A stretch of DNA of 64,000 nt from Musa acuminata AAA Group (lineage: Eukaryota > Streptophyta > Magnoliopsida > Zingiberales > Musaceae): contig NC_088345.1 in NCBI RefSeq assembly GCF_036884655.1, positions 29,909,001 to 29,973,000 of the forward strand, given 5' to 3'. The translations under genes and the position numbers were made by a program. Below the pieces are notes generated by a model. It ran no database searches. It was not told the origin of the DNA and saw only the letters and a program-made list of their open reading frames with translations. This document shows, piece after piece, positions 48,355 through 59,468 of the stretch (position 1 is the first letter of the stretch; each line of letters starts with the position of its first letter).

Positions 48355-48636
48355 TGCAGCGGGGAGGGCGGCGGAGGCGACGGACAAGCAGAGCGCGGGG
48401 AAGGAGAGGTGTTTGAGGCAGCGGATAGAGGCGGCGGCGCGAGCAGGGTTTGCGGGGGCGGAGGCGGAGGCGTGGATGGACTCTGCCTGGGAACGGGAGG
48501 AGTGGAGGGCGTCAGCGGGGGCCGCAACGGCAACAGAGAGGAGTTGGAGGGTGGAGGAGAGGTCGGGGGACTGAGAGAGAGCAAAGTGACAGGAGGAGGG
48601 AAACCGGGTGGCGTCGCAGGCCTGGGCGATCTCCGT
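48355..48636 (-). pseudogene. PMEI-domain fragment abutting the TTL start
   Basis: The minus-strand frame reads EIAQACDATRFPSSC...LSQSPDLSSTLQLL...CLKHLSFPALCLSV, with the C-x8-C pair and the later cysteines expected for the inhibitor domain that precedes plant pectin methylesterases. It lacks a start and signal peptide and breaks off before the rest of the domain, 50 bp upstream of the TTL ATG at 48304, so it is probably 5' UTR or promoter sequence of TTL now. Copy 2 is at 31178-31430. Confidence 0.65.
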
Positions 48637-48986
48637 CGGGAGCGGAGGGAGGAGAGGGGGAGGATGAGAAAAAGGAGAAATAAAAATGGAAAAATAAAAA
48701 TAAAAAGTCCGATTCGGAAACGGAGATACCCACAATTTAAATTCGGGATTTTCATTAATCTGTTTTTTTTTTTTTATCAATTTCAGCTTGGTTCTCTGGT
48801 TCGGGTCGGTTCTCGGTTCTCGGTTCCGGTTTAGACCAACTCGATTTTGATTTGAATTGGATATAGTTTGATTCGAACTCTTGTGAAGTCCTCCGTAAAC
48901 TTGACTATAGTTTGATTTGAATTGGAATTGATTCCCGTTTAATTTTGAACCTTCTAAAAGAAAAAGAACGGTCAACACACAAACGG

Positions 48987-49053
48987 GGTTCCATGGTGGT
49001 TGTTAGCACTTTAGACTTTGAATATGGTTACTTGGGTTTAAATCCAAATGCCC
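48987..49053 (+). pseudogene. tRNA-Gln(TTG)-like pseudogene
   Basis: GGTTCCATGGTGG, TTAGCACTTTAGACTTTGAA and GGGTTTAAATCC match plant tRNA-Gln arms in order, but the D arm is short and the 3' acceptor strand does not pair. A similar relic is at 31020; both lie within about 350 bp of a PMEI fragment. Confidence 0.5.
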
Positions 49054-49478
49054 TTTTTTTTTCTTTTTGTTTTTTTAAATCTAAGTGGAGAGGGCCCTTC
49101 CTATTATCTGCATGATTATGGGATTGGAACGGATAATGCACTCCCCACTCGTTTCTGTCCTATCAATATATGAATTTAAGATGTTGGGCTCCCGATTGAT
49201 TCAAATCACATTAGGTTAAGTTTTGGTTGAATCATTTGGTTCAATTGAACTCCTCGTAAGTTTTCTTATTTATGTAGGATTCATCTTGTATAGATAATTT
49301 AAGCATAAAAATAGAAAAATAAGATTAATTAAGAAAATAACTAATTTATAGATTTATTTGGAAATTTTTTAATAAAAAAATTAATAATATGTTTCCTTAT
49401 TATATTTGGATATATTTAGTTATGTTTCTGTTTGGATATATTCATATTTGAACATTTTTATGAAGTGTAAACTTCATA

Positions 49479-49512
49479 ATAATAATAATTATTATTATTA
49501 TTATTATTATTT
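49479..49512. repeat. Palindromic (AAT)n/(ATT)n microsatellite
   Basis: AATAATAATAATT runs directly into ATTATTATTATT and can fold as a hairpin. Confidence 0.85.
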
Positions 49513-50333
49513 ATAAATTTAATATTTTTTATAAATATTTTTATTTTTTTAATTAAAAATAAATTAATTAGGAGAATATGAAAGATGTGGATGAAGGATG
49601 CACTCCACGTTCCTTCGAGGCACACAAGATTGATTTGACCCATTACATTGAAATTATTATAACATTTCCAAACAAAATCAAATACCAATTGACTCATTTT
49701 GGAAAGCTTTTTTTAGCCCTACATGACCCATAGTAAAGTTGTTACCATAGATTTTGCACCAAAATTTTATTGTTTAGAAAATCTATGGCCTCAATTTTCA
49801 TAGATTTATCATGAAATTAGTTGGTTTATCTAAATTATGTGGCCACTTCGTGATATCCACATGTAAAAGGTTATCTACCTGTAACCTCTTATAGTCTCGT
49901 AAGAATCTACAAGATAAAAATAAGATAGTGGAAGCAAAGCTTAAGATCATACAAATATACATTTAAGTAAAAAAATTTATATATGCTATAAAATATAAAG
50001 ATGGACTTTGTAATATTTTAATAGTTACACAATCAAAGATTCAAGGTAGTATCTACATATAGCTGTCATCGTACATAGCTCATGTGACATCGATAGCAAG
50101 ATCAAATCGAAGTCTCATTTAGCTTCATGCCACCCAGGGGATTCTAAGTTATTGACGTTTCGTGTTATAAGGCCATCAACTAAAAATTAACCTATGGCAT
50201 GTGAAAATACGGTTATTTCAACCATTTTCCCTGCACGATGCTACTCTAACTACAATGCTTTTGTGTTTTACATAATAAAAAAAACAATGCTAATAATGGC
50301 AAAATGGGGTTGATAGTAGTACTTTATGCTTCT
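49513..50333. other. Intergenic, no gene seen
   Basis: AT-rich spacer between the TTL upstream region and LTR element X. No coding or repeat structure recognised. Confidence 0.5.
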
Positions 50334-50834
50334 TGATCAAGGATAATCAACCAAACTTAAGTTCAAATTTGATCCGCTCAAAGATTGAAGTTAGAGCTCA
50401 AATTTGGCTAAGCAACATCATATCCAATTCGATCCCTCCTAGATCACTAGGAGTTGGGCTTAAATTAAGAAGACTTGGTTGATGAAGAGTCTAAGAGTCC
50501 TCTATCTAATAATATAAGTTAGACTCTAATTAAAAGTCATTTCTAGTTATGAGTCTTCCCCTCTGTAACCGTAAATAAAGAGGTTCAATAACACTAGGGA
50601 GAAGGGGAAAAGGATAGAGATGTCACCAAGGGAGAGGCCTCATGATGTCTAAGCTTTTTTCTCAAAAAAATCTCTTTATAATTGCATGAATAGGTATTCT
50701 TTTTCAAGAAGAAACATAATCCTTTTTCTCTTTTCGTATTCTCTTCTTACAACATCTCTATCAATCATTTCATATAGTACAAATTTATTTAGAGGAAGGA
50801 TCAAAATCACTAAATCCTTCACCCAAATAGATCA
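50334..50834 (+). repeat. 5' LTR of element X
   Basis: Homologous to 51817-51931 plus 61970-62341: shared GATTATCAACC/GATAATCAACC, GTCTAAGAGT, TATGAGTCTT, CTGTAACCGTAAATAAAG and CATCTCTATCAAT stretches. Confidence 0.65.
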
Positions 50835-52547
50835 AGTGATATCAAAGCGATGATCCTCACAAATGGACAATTACAAGCTAAGCTAGCCAATTGAGCTTTG
50901 GGTTTCCAATAGAGATGGATGGTTCTTGAATGTCTTTTGGGGATTGTTTAGAGTTACAATGGATGCTCGATTGAAGAAAAATATTGTGTTATCACTGTAG
51001 ATGGATGGATAAATCAAAATAGTGAATCATATGATAGTTTGTCTACTATGAGGATACAACTCTTAGCATTCGAAGACATGGGATAAAAGCCTATCATATT
51101 TGCAATTCACATTTAATTGCATGAGCATAACTTCATGACCAAATCAACATTCAAGGTATGCTTAGACTATTTACCCTAAAGCCTTTTTGATCTATAGTTT
51201 ATGTATGATCAATTCAACATCATAAAAGCAACACAATGTTACAAAGTTTCTTGAACGCATCCAACGGATGCATGAGGAAGTTAAACAATAGCTTCAATTG
51301 GCTCAATAGAAATACAAAGAGTGACACAATCGACATCACGTGGAGGGTTGGTTCCAAGACAGTGATATTATTTAGCTATACTTAGAGAAGGAAAAACTAA
51401 ATATAAAAGAAAAGGAAATCAAGTTCATACGATTTGAAGCATTCAAAGTGTTATAACAAATTAGAGACAATGTTTGCTAACTCAAGTTGCCTTGATATAC
51501 AAAGATGTACTTAGTTGCGAATGTTGAGAACTTGAAAGCATTCGAGCCATCGATGTTAGTTTATAAGTTGATCGAGATGTTGTGCTTAATAGATAACTTG
51601 GTGATTGACCAAGAGAAGTTGCAATTATCATAAGATGCAATTATCGAAAAAAAAGGTTACTATCATAAGATGATATGTCAAAACAACTTTCCAAGTAGGA
51701 CATAAATGATAAAAACTGAGTTCAACAAAGTGATTCATGAAATAAGTCATTAATGTAGAGTTTCCCCATCTTCAATTTTGGATTTAACAAGTCAAATCAT
51801 CAAATTAGGGGAGCTATGATAAGAGATTATCAACCTAGCAAATTTTGGCTAGCCTAAAGACTCAAACCCATGCTCAAATCAAGTTAGACTTAAAATTAAG
51901 AAGACTTCACTAATTATGAGTCTAAGAGTTGTTAGGAATGAGTTGACACTAAGAGGGGGTGAATTAGTACAGTGGTAAAAATTACGTCGGTTTCAGAAAA
52001 TCTTTCGTACGTTGAAAATCGATCCCGAAAATATGCTTAACTTGAAAGTATGTTCATAAATGTATTGAAAGCAGTAAGCAAGTAAGGAGGTTTATAGTCA
52101 GATAAATTACACAAAAGAAATGCAAACAAGATTTTTATAGTGGTTCGATCGTCGTGACTTACATCCACTCCACTGATTCCTCTTCCGTCGAGGCCATCGA
52201 CATCCACTAATGATCTTTCTTTAATAGGCAAAGATCAATCTCCTTCTTACAACTCTATTCTCCTGCAGGCTTAGGAGAGAACCTTTACACCCCCTTTTTA
52301 TAAAGCTTCCCACACACTCTCCCTTATAATGATCTTTAAACTTTAGGATGAGGGGCTCTATACTTTACAAGAGTTTTCAACTATAGAAACATAGAGTTTT
52401 TGTTCACATTTCTTGCTTCTCCATGTAGAAATAGCTAGTGTATTTATAGACCCCAAATGACTTCGAAAATGGAGCCAAAATTCAAATCCCCTAAAATTTT
52501 AGGGTACGTGCGATACCACTGCCTGTAGCCTGACACTGGGTGGTACC

Positions 52548-54041
52548 TGTTGAGAAATCATAAGGGGGCGACATCATATGCGCAGCGGAAGAACAAGAAA
52601 ACAAAAATCCTCGATTCCCAAAAAGATGTTCATCGTCGTGCGAAGATTGGTGCGCAAAATCCGCAAAAACACAAAACTGCGTATAGAGATTGTGTTACCT
52701 AGGGAGATCGTATATCCCTGTTTCCTTGCAGATCCTTAGGAGAGGGTGAAGGAGGTCAAGCGTCCTCCTCTCTAGCGGTGATCCACACAGCAGGGTTGCG
52801 ACGACGCTCCTCAAAACTCCAGGCCTACTCTGAGGGGAGAGGGAGAGGAGAATAGGAAGGGCAAGCAAAGACTCTAGCCTATGAGGCTGTGAATCCCTCC
52901 TATTTATAGAGATCCCGTGTCAAAACCCTAATGGGTCCTTTCCCTAATGGGTATTGGATCTGCATCCAATAAGACAAGGGCTCCGTCGGATATCTCATAT
53001 CCGAACCTCTACTCATCGCAATGCCTACCATATGTGTGTGACCCTCTAGGCCCAATATCGAGCTGGCCGTGAGTCATACCTGTCAGAACTCCTTCTAACT
53101 CAGTGAATTATTATCTCTGTAATAATTCACTCGACTCATCGACTACGGAAGTACTAGGCCACTACGCCGTAGTCCCCAGACGATATAGGGGAATCCAATC
53201 CATTGGACCTGTCTGTCCTCAGTTACCATGTACCTATAGTCCCTCATCCATCTAATATCCCAGAGACCGTATATCGAGCATGGTGCTGTCAGACCCATAC
53301 GGTTTCTACTCGAGTCTCGCTCTAATCGGATTCTCCCGGAGAACTCTTTCTCTCTCAACCCGAATGACCCTGGCCAGGGATTTGTCTGAGCAAGAACACA
53401 TGGGATATTCCTCTCATGATACCGAGAGTGGATGATCCTCTATCGACACTCAATAGCCCTCGTAAGGTCGACTACCACTCCCAATGACCAGCTGTACTAG
53501 ATCTGGGAACAGCCAAACCTATAAGTCTGGTATCAAAGAGTGGAGCACTCATACAGGACATCCTTGGTATCTCAAGTCTAAGAACCAGATACACCACTAG
53601 GACTACAGAATCGTTGTCTGACAATAAGGCATCATCAACCATCCAGCATTCCGTAAGCGGATCAATCAGTGAACTCATTCTCCAATGAGCACCTGTACTG
53701 TATCCCTAGTGTCCCTACACGAGCAGCTATGAGACCAGCTGCATCCATCATATGGACGGGTATACAGCACACCAGTCTATCCGGTTATCACGATATCCCT
53801 CTCGAGTAACCTATGACCGGGATTATTTAGGATATGTGTTTAAAGGTGAATCGATCTCATTATCGTGATCTCATCACGATCCGATTCCCATTGCACAAAT
53901 CCAAGGACATCACAATATATATGCATTTATGCAATAGTTATAAAGTAATATACGCCAAAATATAATAAGCAAAAAGATTCTGTATCAAGTCACACGTGCC
54001 ATCACTCACGTGATTGGCTTGCTGGGCACTTATGACTAGCA
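52548..54041 (-). repeat. 3' LTR of Copia element
   Basis: On the element strand it runs TGCTAGTCATAAG...TTTCTCAACA. Nearly identical to 59469-60961. A polypurine tract (AAGTGGGAGAT on the minus strand, 54042-54052) precedes it. Confidence 0.92.
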
Positions 54042-54149
54042 ATCTCCCACTTGACCTAAAGCCAATCACCTATGTGTCTGATCCCCATCAGACCCCTGTG
54101 ACGCTCAAAGACAAAATGAGACAACGGCTTTGTCAGTGGATCTGTAATG

Positions 54150-56840
54150 TTATCTTCGGATGGAACTCTTTCCACTGCTACATCTCCTCGGGTTACGATC
54201 TCTCTTATAAGCTGGAACCTCCTCAGAACACTTCTGATAAGACCCGGGTTCCCTTATTTGAGTAATCACCCCATAGTTGTCGCAATATAAGGAAGTCGAC
54301 TTGTCGCTATCTGTATCGACTCCCAAATCTGTGATGAACTTCTTCACTCAGACTCCCTCCTTTGCTGCATCTGATGCAGCAATGTGCTCCGCCTCTGTGG
54401 TCGAGTCAGCAGTGGTATCTTGCTTGGAACTCTTCCAGCACACTGCTCCTCCATTCAAGGTGTACACATACCCTGAATTCGACTTGCTATCATCGACATC
54501 AGATTGAAAACTTGAGTCAGTGTAGCCTTCAACCTTAAGGCTATTACCTCCATATACTAGTAAAAGATCCTTAGTCCTTCTCAAGTACTTAAGGATACAC
54601 TTTACTGCTTTCCAGTGCTCCAAGCCTGGATCCGCCTGATACCTGCTCGTGACACTCAGAGCATGCGCTATATCAGGCCTAGTACATAGCATGGCATACA
54701 TGATAGACCCTATTGCTGAGGCATAAGGTATCATATTCATGTTTGCCCTTTGGAATTTTCCATGCCAAACCTTTTGACAATGGTTTCTATGTACCTGGAC
54801 TGGGACAAGCCAAGCATCCTCTTGGATCTATCTCTATAGATTCTAATCCCCAAGATGTAAGATGCTTCCCCTAAGTCCTTCATGGAGAAGTGTCTAGATA
54901 ACCAAGTCTTTACTGTGGATAGCATTCCTACATCATTCCCAATGATGAGGATGTCATCCACATATAACACCAAAAAGGCTAATAGCGCTCCCACTTACCT
55001 TTCTGTATACACAAGGCTCATCTTCGTTCTTAACGAAGTCATAAGATCTGATTGCCTCATCAAATCTTATGTTCCAACTTCGGGAAGCTTGCTTTAGTCC
55101 ATAAATGGATCTAAGCAACCTACACACCTTATCTGGGCAGTTCTTGGACACGAATCCCTCAGGTTGCATCATATACACCTCCTCCTCCAGGTTCCCGTTG
55201 AGGAATGCGGTTTTCACATCCATCTGCCAGATCTCATAATCATAGTGTGCTGCAATAGCCAATAGAATTCTGATGGATTTTAGCATTGCTACGGGTGAGA
55301 AAGTTTCGTCGTAGTCAACACCTTGCCTTTGACGATACCCCTTAGCCACTAGCCTTGCTTTATAGGTCTCTACCTTTCCATCTACTCCGATCTTTTTCTT
55401 AAAGATCCACTTGCAACCGATGGGTACAATACCTTCGGGTGCATCAACTAGGTTCCAAACCTTATTGGAGTACATAGAATCCATCTCAGAATTCATGGCT
55501 TCTTTCCACTTCCCGGAGTCTATACTCATAATAGCCTCCTCGTAGGTCTGAGGATCAATATCCTCTACATCCTCTGCTCTAATATGTCCCACATATCTCT
55601 CAGGAGGATGGGATACTCTATCAGACCTGCGTAAAGTTGAAACTTGTGTATTAGATACCTGAACAGACTCGGGCTGTAGAGTGGTGCTTGAGCTTGGTTC
55701 TCCAACCTCGCTCAATTCTATCATTCTCCCACTGTCTCCGTCAAGAATGTGTTCCTTCTCAAGGAACACTGCTCTCTTAGCTACAAAGACCTTTTGGTCC
55801 TCGAGATGATAGAAGTAATACCCACAAGTTTCCTTGGGGTATCCCACAAATTTACATCGCCCTGTCCTTGATTCTAACTTATCGGGGTTGTGTCTTTTAA
55901 CATGGGCAGAGTAGCCCCAAATCTTAACTACTTTAAGATCAGGCTTCTTCCCTTTCCATATCTCATATGGTGTAGACACCACCGACTTAGTTGGAACTCT
56001 GTTTAGAAGGTAAGCTGCGGTTTCTAGGGCATATCCCCAGAATGAGATGGGTAGGTCAGCGAAACTCATCATGGACCGTACCATATCTAATAAAGTACGA
56101 TTTCTCCTTTCAGAGACACCATTGAGCTGAGGTGTGTAAGGAGGTGTCCATTGGGATAATATCCCATGGTCCTTGAGGAACTGAGTAAACTCTGTACTTA
56201 AGTACTCACCTCCTCGATCTGATCGAAGAGTTTTGATACTCTTTCCAGTCTGGTTCTCTACCTCATTCTTATACTCTCTGAATTTCTCAAAGGCCTCGGA
56301 CTTGTACTTCATTAAGTACACATATCCATACCTTGAGAAATCATCAGTAAATGTAATGAAGTAGGAGTAACCTCCAATGGCATGAGTTGACATGGGTCCA
56401 CATACATCACTATGTATGAGTTCCAACAACTCAGTGGCTCTCTCTCCAATTCCACTAAATGGAGAGTTGATCAGTTTTCCACGAATGCAAGGCTCACAAG
56501 TTACATATGACACATAGTCGAATGGATCTAGATATCCATTATTTAGCAACTTTTGAATCATTCTTTCATGGATGTGACCTAGCCTACAATGCCATAGGTA
56601 TGCACTGTTCACCTCATCTCGTTTCCTCTTAGACACTTACATTCATGATATGTGGAGTAGTGTCTTGCATAAACAAACCTTTATGCAATATTCCTCTCGT
56701 CAATCTCCCCTCGGCTTTGCTAGAATTTATAATAAATTGTAGATGTAATAAGCAATACTGGTATCCAATACCAATGCACTATCACAAAAATCTGCCAATT
56801 GGAGATTGATCATGAATGTACCTGAAGCTTCACCAAGCTT
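54150..56840 (-). pseudogene. Copia pol (protease relic, integrase, RT, RNase H)
   Basis: The protease is reduced to about 200 bp with ALVLDTS where an active site D-T/S-G is expected. 56636-54954 is a long open frame with the integrase HCRLGH...CEPC zinc motif, the DVCGPM catalytic core and the RT N-terminal half (ETFSPVAMLKSIRILLA). A one-base indel at 54972-54980 shifts the frame just before YVDD. A second shift with a deletion is near 54740, and a Trp codon became TGA at 54348. RNase H (DSTTEAEH) follows. Not functional. Confidence 0.85.
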
Positions 56841-57641
56841 CTATTTCGCCCTTTCTACAAGGTACTCTTTGTAGTTCCTCTTCCATTGCCCATCTTTACC
56901 ATAGTGGAAGCACTGGCCTTTGTCCTTTGCTGGGTCTTTCTTAGCAACCTTTGCTTTACCTGGTTTGCCCTTGCCCTTTCCCTTCTTAAGGGACCTTTCT
57001 GCTTTCCTTTTCTTTCTGGTCTCACCAGTGTAGAGAACTGGCTTCTCTTTCTTAATAGTACTCTCTGCCTCCCTCAACATATTGAGGAGCTCTGGGAGAG
57101 TCACCTCAAGCTTGTTCATATTAAAGTTCATTATGAACTGTGAAAAGGAATCTGGTAGGGACTGAAGCACAATGTCCACACACAAGTTATCCTCTAGGAC
57201 CATTCCTAGACCTGTGAGTTTCTCTATCCACTCAATCATCTTTAGGACATGGTTCTGAACCGGTGTCCCCTCAGTCATCCTAGCGCGGAAAAGGCTCTTG
57301 GATATCTCATATCGTTGAGTCCTTCCCTGTTCCTCAAACAATTTACGGACATGTAGGAGAATGGATCTGGCATCCATCTTTTCATGTTGTCTCTGTAACT
57401 CTGGAGTCATAGAGCCCAACATATAGCACTGAGCAAGAGTGGAGTCATCAATGTACTTCACGTAGCGAGCGATCTCATCCTCGCTTGCCCCTTCTTCGGG
57501 CGTAGGCATCACTGTATCAAGGACGTACACGATTTTCTCCGCTGTGAGAACAATTCTCAAGTTACGGAGCCAATCCGTATAATTTGGACCAGTGAGGCGG
57601 TTGACATCAAGTATGCCACGTAAGGGATTTGAAAGCGACAT
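56841..57641 (-). pseudogene. Copia gag with destroyed zinc knuckle
   Basis: Open frame from ATG 57641 ([20 protein letters not shown]; an earlier ATG at 57665 is in frame). The gag core ([17 protein letters not shown]) is typical for plant Copia. The C-terminal knuckle reads C-F-H-Y...G-Q-W-K-R-N-Y, so three of the four CCHC ligands are lost. A stop at 56841 ends the frame where pol should follow. Confidence 0.8.
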
Positions 57642-57826
57642 TTTCTGAAAATAAAGATGTAGCAAAAATGAATAACATGCAGATTTTGCAAGAAATAAAC
57701 TATCAAGATATGGACTTCTATCTTAATATGCTCCCACTATTTTACTAACGAGTCACGCGACACCCTCAGCACGTGAAACGGAAGTCTCCGGCAGACTTCT
57801 AGTGGGGATCAGGATCCAATCAGCGT

Positions 57827-58139
57827 CTTAGTGTAACCTCGAGGGACTCGACCAATCACACTAAGCCTAAAAGGTAGACAACTCTTGCCGATCACAACTC
57901 CTTGTGATTCCCGTCCTTTTCGGCCTCCGAATCACCATGGCCTCGAGGGACTCGACCAACCATGATGCTCGGTTAAGTCAACACCTTCGTTACAAGATGA
58001 GTCTGATTTGATGATATACCCTCGAGGGACTCGACCAAGCATATCATGCCCTCAGGTCACCGGTGACATCTCTATGTCGTAAGCAAGATAGCGAATCGCG
58101 ATATAGGTGAGTCTCGAGGGACTCGACCAACTCAACCTA
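57827..58139 (-). ncRNA. Four-hairpin array in the Copia leader RNA
   Basis: Four copies of a 17-18-nt core (CCTCGAGGGACTCGACCA on the plus strand) at about 57837, 57941, 58020 and 58113, each flanked by a different inverted repeat: CTTAGTGT/ACACTAAG, CACCATGG/CCATGATG, ATGATATAC/GCATATCAT, TAGGTGAGT/ACTCAACCTA. In the minus-strand RNA all four pair, using G-U pairs in two and a one-base bulge in the last. The core can itself form CGAG-UCC-CUCG. It lies just upstream of the gag start, where packaging or dimerisation signals of retroelements are found; function is inferred. Confidence 0.6.
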
Positions 58140-58914
58140 CACCGGGATTCGGTTCCTACTCATAACGATGGAAGGCCACGTGGGTCAATCTAATTGCCTC
58201 ACGTTTACCGACTTAATATTATCGAGAGATGTTTCTATGATTTGGTCTCCTAATATGACATGTCACACATATGCATATTTAATATATATCTACATCGCAT
58301 GCAAATATATATACATATCTAGTATGTGTATAAGCAATCACACCAGATGATCATGGACCACAACCTAATATGATTAGGCCCGAGCCAGTAGGCCTAATCA
58401 CTCACATCAAGATCTATGTGTGCAACGGTGCATCTCCATGCCTTGTGATCGTCCATCTCATCCTCGTCGGTTCCGTCGACATCTTGATGCATCTCCATGC
58501 ATCACGATCGTCCGTCTCGTGGGTCCCGCTATGGCATCCACGCTCCCGCTGCGCCTCCTCATGTGATTACAACTTAATCATAGGCACGCAGGCCCGACAA
58601 TAAACGAGAAATATAATGGAGGTTCGCAGACCTCAATAATAATAATCACAAGTACACACATCACACGGTCCATGATCATCCGTCCACACATCATACATCA
58701 CATGTATAAATAATCATCATCATGTAGGACTACTAGATAATAATAAAAATAATAATCAACTAAACCTTTTAATTAATTAATATTTTCTGAAATCAGGGAT
58801 ATATAGGGAATTTCTCAATTCCTAAGGGTATTTTCGTAATTTGGACAAAAGACAGAAACTGAAATTTCTCAAATTCCGAGGGGCAAAACTGTCTTTTGCC
58901 CAGAAAACCCTAAT

Positions 58915-59395
58915 ACCCTTTGCCCTTTTTGCTGCTGCCGCCGCCGCCACCCTACCGGCGGCGGCCCGTGCAGCGGGGCGAGGGCACTGCCCTCGCCTGC
59001 AGGTGGCACGCCCGCTGGCGGCGATGCCGCTGCGGGTGGGCGCCCCCTTCGGGCGCCGCTGCCTCCGCAGACGGTGCTGTACCGCCGGGCGGCCGCCCCT
59101 GTGGGGGGGTTTCGCCCGCGGGAGCAGCGGCGGCAGGCGCCGCTTCCTTTCGGCGGTAGGCGCCGCTTCCCTGCGGCGCCTCTGCCCGTGGGTTGCCAGC
59201 CCCGCCAGCAGCAAGCCTGCTGCAAGCAGACCGTCGGCCGGCTGCTGCAGGCACAGCGCTTGCGCATGCGCCGGCGCTGTGCTGCCTGGCTGTGGCTGCA
59301 GCTGCGGCTGCCGCTGCAGGTGGCTGCAGGTATGCAGATCGAGGGCAGCAACTGTTGCTGCCCTTCCTCGCTTTTGCGTCAACGATTTTGACGTC
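58915..59395. other. GC-rich island in the Copia leader
   Basis: About 480 bp of very GC-rich sequence with CTGCAGG, GGCGCC and GCCGCC palindromes, sharply bounded by AT-rich DNA, between primer binding site and gag. Open frames on both strands result from composition; I recognise no protein. Confidence 0.7.
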
Positions 59396-59454
59396 AATAT
59401 TCTTCCTAAACACAACACACGCAGTTCAAAACCAATCATTCGCACGAACAACCT

Positions 59455-59467
59455 GGCTCTGATACCA
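59455..59467 (-). other. Primer binding site of Copia element
   Basis: TGGTATCAGAGCC on the minus strand, one base from the 5' LTR, complementary to initiator tRNA-Met. Confidence 0.9.
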
Positions 59468-59468
59468 C

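Noticed and set aside
48292..48834. Gly/Arg-rich plus-strand frame of 180 residues
   Set aside because: It is the reverse strand of the PMEI fragment and the TTL upstream region; no domain.
52548..52570. Possible CRISPR-like or phage-like repeat spacing in the Copia leader and LTR
   Set aside because: This is a plant nuclear locus; the repeated core at 57827-58139 is explained by hairpins and not by spacers of uniform length.
53143..53678. Open frames repeated identically at 60063-60598
   Set aside because: They are the two Copia LTRs; identity reflects LTR duplication, not paired genes.
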